A stretch of DNA of 64,000 nt from Burkholderiales bacterium GJ-E10 (GCA_000828975.1 AP014683.1:2685700-2749699), one strand, 5' to 3'; counted from the stretch's first letter, positions 49,180-57,593 are shown. Program-made: numbers and translations. The notes: a model not told the origin generated them from the sequence alone.

Positions 49180-50665
49180 CGGGGCGTTCCGTGAGTTGGT
49201 CGTAGGAATCGAGCCGGTGCGGCCGCACGGCGACGTCGCGGCTGCGCAGGTGCTCGGGCAGGTGAACGGGGGTGGGCGGCGGCTCGCCGCGGGCGTGGCG
49301 CCGGGCGTCGAGCGCCAGACGCACCGCATTGGGGTGCGGAACGCCGCGCGCGAGCGCGTCGCAGACGGCCTGGTCGAGCTCCTGCGCCGGGTAGCGCTGC
49401 AGCAGGGCCATGAGCCCGCGGGTCACCGCTCCGAGGTTGTAGCCGTGGGCGGCGGCCTGCACGAGCAGGTCCTTCACCGCCGGAACGCAGGCAACGAGCG
49501 CGTCGGTCGTACGGTGCTGGCGGGCGCTGCGCTTGGCGTTCTCCAGCGCCCGGATATGGCCAGGATCCTCGATTTGCTGGCCGCGGTCGTAGCTGCGCGG
49601 GTGGGAGGCGATGACCTTGGCGCCGTCCATGATGCGCACCACGGATGTTGTGGCCAAGACGGTCAGACTGCGGCGCACGTACTCGGCCGGGACCGAGTAG
49701 TCGTTGGTGTCGAACCGGGCGTAGGGAGTCTTGCCGATGTTGACTTCGATGCGCTCGGCCACCGGGAAGTCGTCCTCGGGCAGCGGCACAAGCAAGGGTT
49801 GCTCCTGAGCGAAGGCGTCGCGCACGCGGACCGTTCGGTCCTCGGGACAGGGCCGCTCCATGGCTTGGCCGTCGCACCAGGCTTGGGCTTGGGCGTTGAG
49901 ATCGTCGATGTCGGCGAACTGCCGCGCGGCGAAGAAGGCCTCCCGTACGTAGCGGATCGCGCGCTCCACGCGCCCCTTCTCGTTGCCGCGGGCCACCGCC
50001 ACCGGGCGGGGCTCGAAGCGGTAATGGGCCGCGAACGCAAGCAACGTCGGGTGGAAGCGGATCGCGTCGCCGTGGCGCTCCAGCACCGCGCTCTTGAGGT
50101 TGTCGTAGAGCAGCACCCTGGGGCAACCGTTCCAAGCATGGAACGCCTGCAGGTGCCCGTCGAGGAAGATGGCTTGCCGCGCGTCGAGATAGAACCGCAG
50201 GAAGATCCGGCGCGAGTAGGACAGCACCATCACGAAGCCCATCAGCGGCCGCTGCGCCTGGCCCACCTGGAGGTGCCCGAAGTGTGCCCAGTCGACTTGT
50301 CCTTGTTCGCCCTGCAGGGTGCGAAGACGCAGGTACGCCTCGGCCGCTTTCCTCGGCCGAAGCAGCGCGACACGGTGCCGGAAGTGGCTCGAGCTTCCGC
50401 GGTAGCCGCGCTCCCGAACCATCTGGAAGAGCCGTGCCGCAGTGAGCGTCGGGAAGCGCGTCAGGGTATCGGCGATGAATGGCACGAACGCATCGACTTG
50501 CGAAACGCGTGGCCTCCGGTTGATCCGCGGCACGCCCGCCTGCGTCAACACGCGCTCCACCGTGCTGTGATGCACGTGCAACTGCTCCGCGATCGTGTTG
50601 ATCCGCCACTTCTCGACGTGGTAGTAGCGCAGAATCTGCGCCTCAAGTTCGCGATCGATGCCCAT
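49148..50665 (-). CDS. istA: IS21 transposase IstA
   Basis: DDE transposase of the element. The start at 50665 gives MGIDRELEAQILRYYHVEKW and 505 residues with an N-terminal helix-turn-helix (TIAEQLHVHHSTVERVLTQA). The catalytic acidic residues lie in QGQVDWAHFGHLQV, RVLLYDNLKSAVLE and GNEKGRVERAIRYVREAFF. The C-terminal domain follows the Mu-type fold. It overlaps the accessory zinc-ribbon gene by 23 bases. Confidence 0.95.
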   Translation of the reverse strand: MGIDRELEAQILRYYHVEKWRINTIAEQLHVHHSTVERVLTQAGVPRINRRPRVSQVDAFVPFIADTLTRFPTLTAARLFQMVRERGYRGSSSHFRHRVALLRPRKAAEAYLRLRTLQGEQGQVDWAHFGHLQVGQAQRPLMGFVMVLSYSRRIFLRFYLDARQAIFLDGHLQAFHAWNGCPRVLLYDNLKSAVLERHGDAIRFHPTLLAFAAHYRFEPRPVAVARGNEKGRVERAIRYVREAFFAARQFADIDDLNAQAQAWCDGQAMERPCPEDRTVRVRDAFAQEQPLLVPLPEDDFPVAERIEVNIGKTPYARFDTNDYSVPAEYVRRSLTVLATTSVVRIMDGAKVIASHPRSYDRGQQIEDPGHIRALENAKRSARQHRTTDALVACVPAVKDLLVQAAAHGYNLGAVTRGLMALLQRYPAQELDQAVCDALARGVPHPNAVRLALDARRHARGEPPPTPVHLPEHLRSRDVAVRPHRLDSYDQLTERPDDDEPECEPA

Positions 50666-51068
50666 GCAAGCCGCCCGGTATCCAGGAACCCGCCGGACGG
50701 CCTCGGCCCACGAAGTCCTGCCGCACCCACGGCGCGCAGCGCGCGCCGCAGAAGCAACATCGAACCCCGTCGGCCGCGACTTCCGGCGCAACGGCGGGCA
50801 GTAGATCATCCGAGGCGGTGGCGGCGAAACCCTGATGCGTCACTTCCTTGCGCCGCAGCCGGTACCGCTGCGACCGGGCCGCGTGCCGGAACCGCCCGGC
50901 ACGGCTCGTCTGGTACCGGCGACCCGCCGCGCGCAGCGATGCCTGCCTGGCCTGTCGTGAACACTCCCGACCGCAGTAAATCTGCCCGCGGTCGCAGCGC
51001 CGGCAGACCACCACCTGCGCGCGGCAGCGGGCGCAAAGAAACATCCGACCAGTTTCCTGTTCCGGCAT
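50643..51068 (-). CDS. IS21 accessory zinc-ribbon protein
   Basis: A gene before istA, not present in minimal IS21 elements. The start MPEQETGRMFLCARCRAQVV (51068) gives 141 residues; the frame is open further upstream, but that part is low complexity. It has a treble-clef-like Cys array (CARC, CRRC, YCGREC) in the first 45 residues, a long basic stretch (RQARQASLRAAGRRYQTSRA) and a second Cys cluster (CCFCGARC) near the C-terminus. It may bind DNA or RNA and assist the element. I recall similar genes next to istA in other proteobacteria, but give no function. Confidence 0.65.
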   Translation of the reverse strand: MPEQETGRMFLCARCRAQVVVCRRCDRGQIYCGRECSRQARQASLRAAGRRYQTSRAGRFRHAARSQRYRLRRKEVTHQGFAATASDDLLPAVAPEVAADGVRCCFCGARCAPWVRQDFVGRGRPAGSWIPGGLHGHRSRT

Positions 51069-51440
51069 CGGCGCTTCGGCTCCCCAACCGAAGCGCGGTA
51101 GACGCCGCGCGCAGCCAGTGCAATACTGTGCTCGCACGCGTGCTTCCGGTACGCAGTGTCGGGCGCGGCGGCGGAGCGTGCTTGGCGGTATGAACCGTCG
51201 CCGCGCTTGCGTTTCTTCGGTGTGCCGATTATCCGAGCATCGCCCGGAATCCCCCGTTCTCAAGCAAACGCCGGCTTCGCCATCCCGCCGGTCGTTCACA
51301 ACGCGTCTTCGTTACGCACCCCGCTTGCGAAGCAGGCATCGGGGAGGCGCCCTGCGGGCGCCAAAACCGGAAAAGAAAAAACCGAAAACCCCCTCCCGCC
51401 TACTGCATCCGGGAACCCAGGGCAATACCTCGACAAAACT
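51069..51440. other. Right non-coding end of IS21-like element
   Basis: About 370 bp inside the element between the zinc-ribbon gene and the terminal repeat. I see no convincing gene. It is GC-rich until about 51250 and then less so. The promoter for the leftward transposition operon should lie here, but I could not place it. Confidence 0.35.
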
Positions 51441-51822
51441 CCGCGGCAAATAGTCGCGGTTTCTCGCAGCCATTCACACATGGGGTCGATCGGCAGCATG
51501 ACGGAGGCCAACTGGTGGCTGTATCGCGCCAGCAAGGCCGCGCTCAATGCGGTACTCAAGTGCGCGGCCGTCGAACTGGGGCCGCGCGGCGTGGTCTGTA
51601 TGGCGCTCCACCCCGGATGGGTCCGGACCGACATGGGCGGCCCCAACGCCGATCTGGGCGTCGAAGAAAGCGCCGCGGCACTGCGCCGGGTGATCGCCGC
51701 CGCCAACAGTTCCCACAACGGTCGTTTCCTCAACTTCACCGGCGAGCAGATCGAGTGGTGAACCTTCCGCCGGAAACGGCACGCGATCGGACCGCCGTCT
51801 CGACCCCCGACAACACGCCGCC

Positions 51823-52335
51823 ATGCCTCCTCCTTCGATTCTTGCCGGCCTGATCTTCGGCGTCTGTGGCCTGTTTGCGGCAGGCACCATCGAATTCCTC
51901 CTCCGCTCGTTCGCGGAGGATGCCGGCATCAACCGCTGGATCTTCGCCGCCGTGCCCGGCCTGTTCGCGATGCTCTACGCCATCCTGGTCTACCAGGATG
52001 CCAAGAAGAAGGTGCGCCGCATCATCGAATCGATATCCCGCGGCATCCTCATCGCGCTGCTGAGCTGGCTTTCGGTATCGGCGCTCATCACCTGGGCATG
52101 GTGTGCAGACGGGCAGGCCATGCGCTGCTTCAGCGAGACCCTGCTCGTATCCGGCATCGTCGGGGGCGGCCCGATGCTGGTGGCCGCGATCTTCGCAGGC
52201 TGGGTCTCGGGGCTGCTGATCACCCAGCCGGACCGGAAGTCGCCCGCTCGGCAAGGCGTGGTGAATGGCGGCGCAGAGGTGCCGGCGGCGCCGGCAATCG
52301 GAGCGGAACGACGCCTCCCTACACCCCCCAGGTGA
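51823..52335 (+). CDS. Four-helix membrane protein, unknown function
   Basis: I do not recognise this family. The 170 residues have four predicted transmembrane helices (about 7-27, 39-58, 72-95, 107-133) and a Pro/Ala-rich C-terminal tail of about 35 residues. The gene starts 62 bp after the split SDR. Its end overlaps the end of the convergent DUF1840 gene by 17 bases. No clear ribosome-binding site is visible. Confidence 0.7.
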   Translation: MPPPSILAGLIFGVCGLFAAGTIEFLLRSFAEDAGINRWIFAAVPGLFAMLYAILVYQDAKKKVRRIIESISRGILIALLSWLSVSALITWAWCADGQAMRCFSETLLVSGIVGGGPMLVAAIFAGWVSGLLITQPDRKSPARQGVVNGGAEVPAAPAIGAERRLPTPPR

Positions 52336-52645
52336 CGTCGGCGCCGGATCGCTGCGCCGCGCGCAGCATCGCAACCAGCGGGAATGCCCGCTGCGCCAAT
52401 CCGACGGGCGGTTCAGCTGCGCGGTCGCCGTCCCCGGCACCGGCCTCTTCCTGCCGGGTGTCGGCGAGCCACTTTTCCTCCTCGACCGCCCCGGTCAAGC
52501 GCTCGATCGCGTCCGCGAGCTGATTCACGGGGATCACCCCGCGCTCGGTCATGGGCTTGCCGATCAGCGCGAGTAGCCGCTGCGCGGTATCGCCCATCAT
52601 GACGATCTCGCCGGCGGCACGGGAACGAAACACCACGATCGACAC
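52319..52645 (-). CDS. DUF1840 family protein
   Basis: Small conserved betaproteobacterial protein of unknown function. The start GTG at 52643-52645 has GGAGGG seven bases upstream and gives 108 residues, VSIVVFRSRAAGEIVMMGDT. The DUF1840 pattern VVFRSRAAGEIVMMG and RLLALIGKPMTERGVIPVNQ is clear. Longer in-frame starts have no support. Convergent overlap of 17 bases with the membrane protein gene. Confidence 0.8.
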   Translation of the reverse strand: MSIVVFRSRAAGEIVMMGDTAQRLLALIGKPMTERGVIPVNQLADAIERLTGAVEEEKWLADTRQEEAGAGDGDRAAEPPVGLAQRAFPLVAMLRAAQRSGADVTWGV

Positions 52646-52891
52646 GTCATCGCCCTCCGGGAAAAACGGAATCGTCCGGCGCGCCGCGAACCCACCGCAC
52701 ACCCCGCTCGAAAGGAAGCGTGTGGTGGACGAAGGCAGGGCCGCGCGCGTGTTCCGGACCTTGCCGGACCCGCCATCGAATCCTCGCCGCCGAATTCTTG
52801 CGGCCGAATTCTTGGAGTCATGACGGACCGATTATGGTACGTTTATCCGCCACCCGGAGCCACGGAAAACCGACGACGAGGAGGACGGACC

Positions 52892-52996
52892 ATGGGCAAA
52901 GGCGATACGCGCACGCGGCGCGGCAAGATTTATAACGGCAGCTACGGCCGGACCCGTCCGCGGCGACCGAAAAAAAAGGCGGTCAAGCGCGGCTGA
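52892..52996 (+). CDS. 30S ribosomal protein Thx (S31-type)
   Basis: Tiny basic protein, 34 residues, of the Thermus Thx/bS31 family that fills a cleft at the top of the small-subunit head. MGKGDTRTRRGKIYNGSYGR then TRPRRPKKKAVKRG is diagnostic. A perfect ribosome-binding site (GAGGAGG) sits seven bases before the ATG. A weak promoter match, TTCTTG (52809-52814) with TATGGT (52833-52838), spacer 18, lies upstream. Its presence is patchy among proteobacteria; the gene is easily missed because it is so short. Confidence 0.92.
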   Translation: MGKGDTRTRRGKIYNGSYGRTRPRRPKKKAVKRG

Positions 52997-53033
52997 TCGC
53001 GGCACCGCGACGGCGCCGGATCTCCCCAGTCCT

Positions 53034-53681
53034 TCAGTACCCGTTGGCGGCACCGGCCGGATCGGTCGCGGCAGCGGATCCGCCCTGCAACTCGATGTAG
53101 CGTTGCCGGTCGGCATCGAACTGCTGGTTCACCCGCTGCATCTCCGCCTGCGCCTGATCGCGAACCTGCCGCTGCTGGCGCAGGAGGATGCGGTTATCCT
53201 GAAACTCCTCCTGCAGGCGCGCGGGCATCGGGTGATGCAGGTAGAACTCCGCGTCCTCGTCGAGCCGCTTCCGTTCACGCTGGTATTGGGCGATCGCGGC
53301 ATCCGCCCGCTGGATGGTGGCCTGCAAGCCGGCCAAGGTCTGTCGGCGCGCAGCTTCGATATCCGCGACGCTGGTATACGTCGTGAGCAGCGCGCGATCC
53401 CTCCGCTCCCGCTGGAGTCGGGCCTCCTCCTGTTTTCGCCGGGCTTCGTCGGCGGCTTCCTGCGCCTTCTTCTGTTCCGGGGTCAGCGGCGCAGGAATGA
53501 TCTCGCGCACGGAACCGTCCGGATTCAGCACCCGGATCTCATGATTGCGGCAGGCCGCCGGGATATAGTCGCCGGTGAACATCTGACCGGATCCGGTCGT
53601 GCAGATGTACATCTGGGCGTGCGCAGCCGCTGCCGCGCACAGCGCGGCAGCGACGGGCGCGCGCCAGGACCTATACCCCAT
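53034..53681 (-). CDS. Exported DUF4124-like protein with coiled coil
   Basis: Unknown function. The 215 residues start MGYRSWRAPVAAALCAAAAA, a signal peptide to about residue 22. A short Cys-containing domain (MYICTTGSGQMFTGDYIPAA) resembles DUF4124. Then comes a long charged helical part (about 75-190) rich in Arg, Glu and Gln, probably a coiled coil. The start overlaps the pyrE stop region by 11 bases, so it is translated after pyrE. DUF4124 membership is by motif only. Confidence 0.7.
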   Translation of the reverse strand: MGYRSWRAPVAAALCAAAAAHAQMYICTTGSGQMFTGDYIPAACRNHEIRVLNPDGSVREIIPAPLTPEQKKAQEAADEARRKQEEARLQRERRDRALLTTYTSVADIEAARRQTLAGLQATIQRADAAIAQYQRERKRLDEDAEFYLHHPMPARLQEEFQDNRILLRQQRQVRDQAQAEMQRVNQQFDADRQRYIELQGGSAAATDPAGAANGY

Positions 53682-54357
53682 ACCGCTCCCGGTAGCGCTC
53701 CAGCGCCGGCAGGACTTCGCGCGCCGACTGCGCAAACGCCGAACCGGAGTGTAGGAATCGCAACAGGTCGTCGAAGCCGGCAATCGAGATGACCGGGGTC
53801 CCCGTCGTGCGCTCGAAGGCCTGCACGGCCGACTCCGAAGACAGCGCGGCGTCGCTCCCGATGCGTTCCTTGCGATCCAGCATGATCACCACCCCCGCGG
53901 GCTGCGCACCGTGCGCCCGGATCAACTCGACCGCCTCGCGCTTCGCGGCACCGTCGGTAATCACGTCGTCGATGATCAGGACCCGCCCGCGCAAGGGCGC
54001 GCCGACGAGCACGCCACCTTCGCCGTGATCCTTTGCCTCCTTGCGATTGTATGAAAACGGCACGTCGAGCCCGGATTCGGCCAAGGCCATCGCCGTGGCC
54101 GCAGCCAGGGCAATCCCCTTGTACGCCGGGCCGAACAGCATGTCGAACTCGATCCGACCCTCCGCCCGCGCGGCGAGGATCGTCTGCGCATAGAATCCCG
54201 CGAGTTGCCGCAGGCTGGCCCCGTGGTCGAAACGGCCGGCATTGAAGAAATACGGAGTCCTGCGCCCGCTCTTGGTGGTGAACTCGCCAAAGGACAAAAC
54301 TCCCGCCCCCAGGGCGAACTCGATAAACCGCTCGGACCGCTCTTGCACGCTCTCCAT
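53671..54357 (-). CDS. pyrE: Orotate phosphoribosyltransferase
   Basis: Makes orotidine monophosphate in de novo pyrimidine synthesis. The 228 residues have the PRPP-binding loop VLIIDDVITDGAAKREAVEL and the substrate segment TTKSGRRTPYFFNAGRFDHG. The length is normal. It is followed closely by the DUF4124-like gene and is divergent from the exonuclease III-type gene, 71 bp apart. Confidence 0.97.
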   Translation of the reverse strand: MESVQERSERFIEFALGAGVLSFGEFTTKSGRRTPYFFNAGRFDHGASLRQLAGFYAQTILAARAEGRIEFDMLFGPAYKGIALAAATAMALAESGLDVPFSYNRKEAKDHGEGGVLVGAPLRGRVLIIDDVITDGAAKREAVELIRAHGAQPAGVVIMLDRKERIGSDAALSSESAVQAFERTTGTPVISIAGFDDLLRFLHSGSAFAQSAREVLPALERYRERYGV

Positions 54358-54428
54358 CCTCCAATCTGATTCCCGTCAGATCGGAGCGTACCGCAAGGCG
54401 TGGGCCGACGGCTTCCCGGAAAAAACCC

Positions 54429-55205
54429 ATGCTTCGAATCGTCAGTTGCAACGTCAACGGCCTGCGCTCCGCAGTGACGAAAGGACTCCTGCCCTGGATC
54501 ACCCGGACCGACCCTGACATCCTGTGCCTGCAGGAGGTAAAGGCGCAGGAGGCGGATCTTCCCGAGGCCCTGCTCCGGCCCGAATCCCGCCATGCGATGT
54601 ACCACTTCGCCGAAAAGAAGGGATACAGCGGCACGGCGCTGATCGCCAAGACCGCCCCGCGCGACGTCCAGATCGGATTTGGCAATGCCGAGTTCGACCG
54701 CGAAGGCCGCTACGTCGAGGCGGAATTCGCCCATGCGACGATCATCAGCGCCTATTTCCCCTCGGGATCCAGTTCGCCGGAGCGCCAGGCCGCGAAATTC
54801 CGCTTTCTCGACGTCTTTCTTCCCCATCTGCGCGCGCTGCGACATCGCGGCCGAGAAGTCATCCTGTGCGGCGACGTCAACATCGCGCACCAGGAAATCG
54901 ACCTCAAGAACTGGCGGTCGAATCAGAAGAATTCCGGATTCCTCCCTGAGGAGCGAGCGTGGATCTCGGCCCTTTTCGAGAAGGAAGGGTGGGTGGACGT
55001 CTTCCGCCGAATCGATCCGCGCCCCGAGCAGTACACCTGGTGGAGCAACCGGGGCCGCGCATGGGAAAAGAACGTCGGGTGGCGCATCGACTACCAGATC
55101 GCCACCGAAGGCGTTGCCGCGACGGCACGACAGGCCGCGATATTCAAGGAGCAACGCTTCAGCGACCACGCGCCGCTGATCATCGACTACGACTTCGCGC
55201 TGTGA
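54429..55205 (+). CDS. xth: Exodeoxyribonuclease III family (AP endonuclease)
   Basis: DNA-repair nuclease acting at abasic sites and 3' blocked ends. The 258 residues have the metal and catalytic motifs of the family: CNVNGLRSA, LQEVKAQEADLP, YSGTALIAK, GDVNIAHQEIDLKNW and the C-terminal FSDHAPLIIDYDF. The stop overlaps the convergent DUF6502 gene by 19 bases. It begins MLRIVSCNVNGLRSA, a typical start. Confidence 0.95.
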   Translation: MLRIVSCNVNGLRSAVTKGLLPWITRTDPDILCLQEVKAQEADLPEALLRPESRHAMYHFAEKKGYSGTALIAKTAPRDVQIGFGNAEFDREGRYVEAEFAHATIISAYFPSGSSSPERQAAKFRFLDVFLPHLRALRHRGREVILCGDVNIAHQEIDLKNWRSNQKNSGFLPEERAWISALFEKEGWVDVFRRIDPRPEQYTWWSNRGRAWEKNVGWRIDYQIATEGVAATARQAAIFKEQRFSDHAPLIIDYDFAL

Positions 55206-56071
55206 CGCCTCGGAACGGGTAGATCCGGCTCCTGCGACCAGTAGTACGCGCCGAAGCGCATGCGGTGCGTCGCGCCGTCGCGCCCCTGGTCGGTTTCATG
55301 GCGGCGCAGGGCCTCGGCGATCATTTCGCTGCGCACCTGCGCCCACAGTTTGCGGGTCAGTTCCGACAGCGCCTGCGCCGACTCGTCGGTGATGCCGTCG
55401 GCAAACACGCTCTGCTCGAGCATCGGGTCCTGCCCGAGCAGGTTGCCCACCGCGGCGCACGCATGGTCGGAGAGGTTCGCCCCGAACAGATCGAGCATCT
55501 CGCGCGACCCCGGCGGCGGCACGAAGCCCTCGCGGTTCGGCAGCACCGTCTCGACGCCCTTCACCATCTGCACCTGGACCAGTCCCAGGCGCACCAGCTC
55601 CGCCAGCACCGTGTACGGATGCACATCCCGCGTGACGCTGCGCGCCAAGGTCTCGAACGACGGCTCCTCGCCGTGCCGCGCAAGCGGCTTCGGACGCCGG
55701 CGCCGGTCCCGATACAGCGGATCCTGGACCCAGCGGGCAAACACCTGCGAGCTGATCGACGCCTCGTGCGCCACCCGATCGCCCAGCCCGCCCTGGCGCC
55801 ACGCCCGCACGTCCTTGCGGTGCACCCCGCTCAGTGCGCTCAGCGCCGAGTCCGTATCGGCCTGCCCGGTCCGCAGCAGTTCGATGCGCGCCTGCTCGAG
55901 GATCAGCGGCTTCAACTGCGCGGCGAGCCGGGTGTAGTCCACCCCGCTCGCCAGCAGCATGCGCAGCATCGGGCCCAGCACGACCGCGGCCGCACGCAAG
56001 GCGTCATCGGCCGCCGGCGCGGGCTGCGCGGGAGCGGCAAGGTTGACGATCTGGCGCGACGGACGTCCCAT
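55187..56071 (-). CDS. DUF6502 family protein
   Basis: Conserved betaproteobacterial protein of unknown function, possibly a DNA-binding regulator. The 294 residues begin MGRPSRQIVNLAAPAQPAPA. The middle holds an HTH-like region (ARIELLRTGQADTDSALSAL then GVHRKDVRAWR) and later a winged-helix-like part (DVHPYTVLAELVRLGLVQVQ). The start codon lies only six bases after a TATACT box (56078-56083), so a leaderless mRNA is possible. It is divergent from the EAL gene. Confidence 0.82.
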   Translation of the reverse strand: MGRPSRQIVNLAAPAQPAPAADDALRAAAVVLGPMLRMLLASGVDYTRLAAQLKPLILEQARIELLRTGQADTDSALSALSGVHRKDVRAWRQGGLGDRVAHEASISSQVFARWVQDPLYRDRRRRPKPLARHGEEPSFETLARSVTRDVHPYTVLAELVRLGLVQVQMVKGVETVLPNREGFVPPPGSREMLDLFGANLSDHACAAVGNLLGQDPMLEQSVFADGITDESAQALSELTRKLWAQVRSEMIAEALRRHETDQGRDGATHRMRFGAYYWSQEPDLPVPRRHSAKS

Positions 56072-56237
56072 GAATGCAGTATAACAAAAACTCGTGATGA
56101 GTGGGATTGTTTCCCATGCTATCGTCACCCCCGGAAACGTCGCATCACGCCCCCGTGACGCCCCCCCCCCTTCGTGGCGGCTCGTCCGGCGCCGATCCCG
56201 CCGTCAACCGGCCCCCGCCGAAAAGGAGCGCCAGACC

Positions 56238-57146
56238 ATGCTCGCGATCGCACCACCCGACACCCGGCGCACAACGGCGCCGGAGGATCTCGCCTTGCAC
56301 CCGCTTCCGGCCGGTCGCGGCGAGGTGGCGCCCCTTCCCGGGATCGCGCTTCGCCGGGCCCTGCTGGAACGCCGGCTGCGGGTGGCCTACCAACCGATCG
56401 TCCGCCTGCACGATGCGCGGATCGTGGGTCACGAGGCCCTGGCCCGGATCCTCGATCCGGCCGGGCAGCTCCTGGCGGCGGATTCGTTCATCGATACGGC
56501 GGCGGAGATGGCGATCGAACCGTACATCGACAGCGACGCCTCCGAACAGGTCATGACCGCCGCCCATTCGGAACCCAATCCGTTCCTGCCGGATCGAGGC
56601 AAGCGTTTCATCAATTGCTCGAGTGCGTTCCTGATCGATCCGACCCGCGTCCAGCGGCTTGCGGAGCGCCACCGCCGCTGGGCCAGGGCCCGGACCTGGT
56701 CGCGTGACGAGGACGTCCCGTGGGTTCTGGAAATCACGGAACGCAATCTGGACGTCTGTCCGCAACGGCTGCGCAGCACGGTCGCGCCCCTGCTGGACCT
56801 CGGATTCCAGCTCGCGCTCGACGATTTCGGGAGCAAGAACAGCGCGTTTCCCCACCTGCTGCAAATGCCGATCCGCTACCTGAAGATCGACAAGGGCCTG
56901 GTACAGGGGGCCATGACGGATGCCCGTTCCGAACTCGCGCTGCATCGCGTGGCGGATCTGGCCCGGGGTCTGGGGATGACCGCCATTGCCGAAGGGATCG
57001 AGACCCCGGCGATGCGCGACCGGGTTCTCGCTGCCGGAGTCGCGTGGGGGCAAGGCTATCTCTGGGGCATGCCGTCCCCCCACGCCTCCCATGGAATGCC
57101 GCCCGCCCCCCATGACAACACTGTTACGCAAAGTTTCAATCACTGA
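56238..57146 (+). CDS. EAL-domain cyclic-di-GMP phosphodiesterase
   Basis: Degrades c-di-GMP, favouring motility over biofilm. The start at 56238 has AAGGAG nine bases upstream; 302 residues. All key residues seem present: E66 in GHEALAR, N126 in FINCSS, E168 in LEITERN, D195-D196 in ALDDFGSKN, K216 in LKIDKG, E252 in IAEGIET and Q272 in WGQGYLWG. No N-terminal sensor domain is visible, so control must come from partners or expression. It precedes a chemoreceptor gene. Confidence 0.93.
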   Translation: MLAIAPPDTRRTTAPEDLALHPLPAGRGEVAPLPGIALRRALLERRLRVAYQPIVRLHDARIVGHEALARILDPAGQLLAADSFIDTAAEMAIEPYIDSDASEQVMTAAHSEPNPFLPDRGKRFINCSSAFLIDPTRVQRLAERHRRWARARTWSRDEDVPWVLEITERNLDVCPQRLRSTVAPLLDLGFQLALDDFGSKNSAFPHLLQMPIRYLKIDKGLVQGAMTDARSELALHRVADLARGLGMTAIAEGIETPAMRDRVLAAGVAWGQGYLWGMPSPHASHGMPPAPHDNTVTQSFNH

Positions 57147-57264
57147 ACGATTTCTGAATACACGATTCAGCAACGATTCATTGCACCCCCGCATAGTCTC
57201 GTCATGCCAGTTCGCAACAGAAACGCGGACGCCGATTTTCAAAACCAACCTGATGAGGTCAACC

Positions 57265-57516
57265 ATGTCGAACCAAGCTTCCCATCCCAGCCAACCCGGA
57301 TTTCTGGGCATCCTTTCGTTCATCCTGATGGCGACGCCGCTGTTGCTCGTGCCGGCCGCATTCCTCGCGTTTGACGATGCCGCCTACCGTGCCCAGACGA
57401 TCGTCACCGGACTGGAGTGGACCGTCGTTGCCGCGGGAATCGCGCTGGCGCTGCGTGCACTGGCCCGATCCGGCAGCCAACCGGGATCCCGGTCGCCGGC
57501 GGAACAGGCGATCTGA
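57265..57516 (+). CDS. Small two-helix membrane protein, unknown function
   Basis: Unrecognised. 83 residues with two hydrophobic segments (about 14-36 and 46-66), between a polar Ser/Gln start (MSNQASHPSQPGF) and a Ser/Arg-rich tail. GATGAGGT lies just before the ATG. It is followed by a good terminator at 57565-57593, so it forms a small unit of its own or ends the EAL transcript. Confidence 0.65.
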   Translation: MSNQASHPSQPGFLGILSFILMATPLLLVPAAFLAFDDAAYRAQTIVTGLEWTVVAAGIALALRALARSGSQPGSRSPAEQAI

Positions 57517-57564
57517 GCGGAAAAATCTCCCGCGCCTTCCGGCCGATGCCGGAAGAATCTCCCC

Positions 57565-57593
57565 GGCGGACCCTGCGGTCCGCCGCTTCTTTT
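57565..57593 (+). terminator. Rho-independent terminator
   Basis: GGCGGACC (57565-57572) and GGTCCGCC (57577-57584) form an 8-bp stem with loop CTGC, followed by GCTTCTTTT. It lies 48 bp after the small membrane gene. The 190 bp after it, up to the chemoreceptor gene, hold no feature that I recognise. Confidence 0.75.

Larger units (their letters stand above)
48018..51478 (-). mobile_element. 3461-bp IS21-like insertion sequence
   Basis: The ends start TG and finish CA. The terminal inverted repeats of 38 bp are TGTTAGCGGCTGCGTAGAAC... on the left (48018-48055) and TGTGAATGGCTGCGAGAAAC... on the right (51441-51478), both continuing into TATTTGCCGCGG. A 5-bp target duplication CATGG flanks it (48013-48017 and 51479-51483). 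It carries istA, istB and two accessory genes and is longer than a usual IS21 element (about 2-2.5 kb). All four frames are open. Confidence 0.92.
47618..51761 (+). pseudogene. SDR oxidoreductase split by IS21-like element
   Basis: The left part (47618-48017) encodes MANCLILGASRGIGRELARQ and runs to LLSSRM. The right part (51484-51761) continues GSIGSMTEANWWLYRASKAA to GRFLNFTGEQIEW. Removing the element and one copy of CATGG gives exactly 678 bases, 226 codons, with the join Ser-Arg-Met-Gly-Ser. The restored 225-residue protein would be a normal SDR with TGxxxGxG-like and YRASK motifs. It was therefore functional until the insertion. Substrate unknown. Confidence 0.92.

Noticed and set aside
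51069-51299. Upstream extension of the zinc-ribbon frame to 51299
   Set aside because: The extra N-terminal part is Arg-rich and disordered; the downstream ATG at 51068 precedes the recognisable Cys motif closely.
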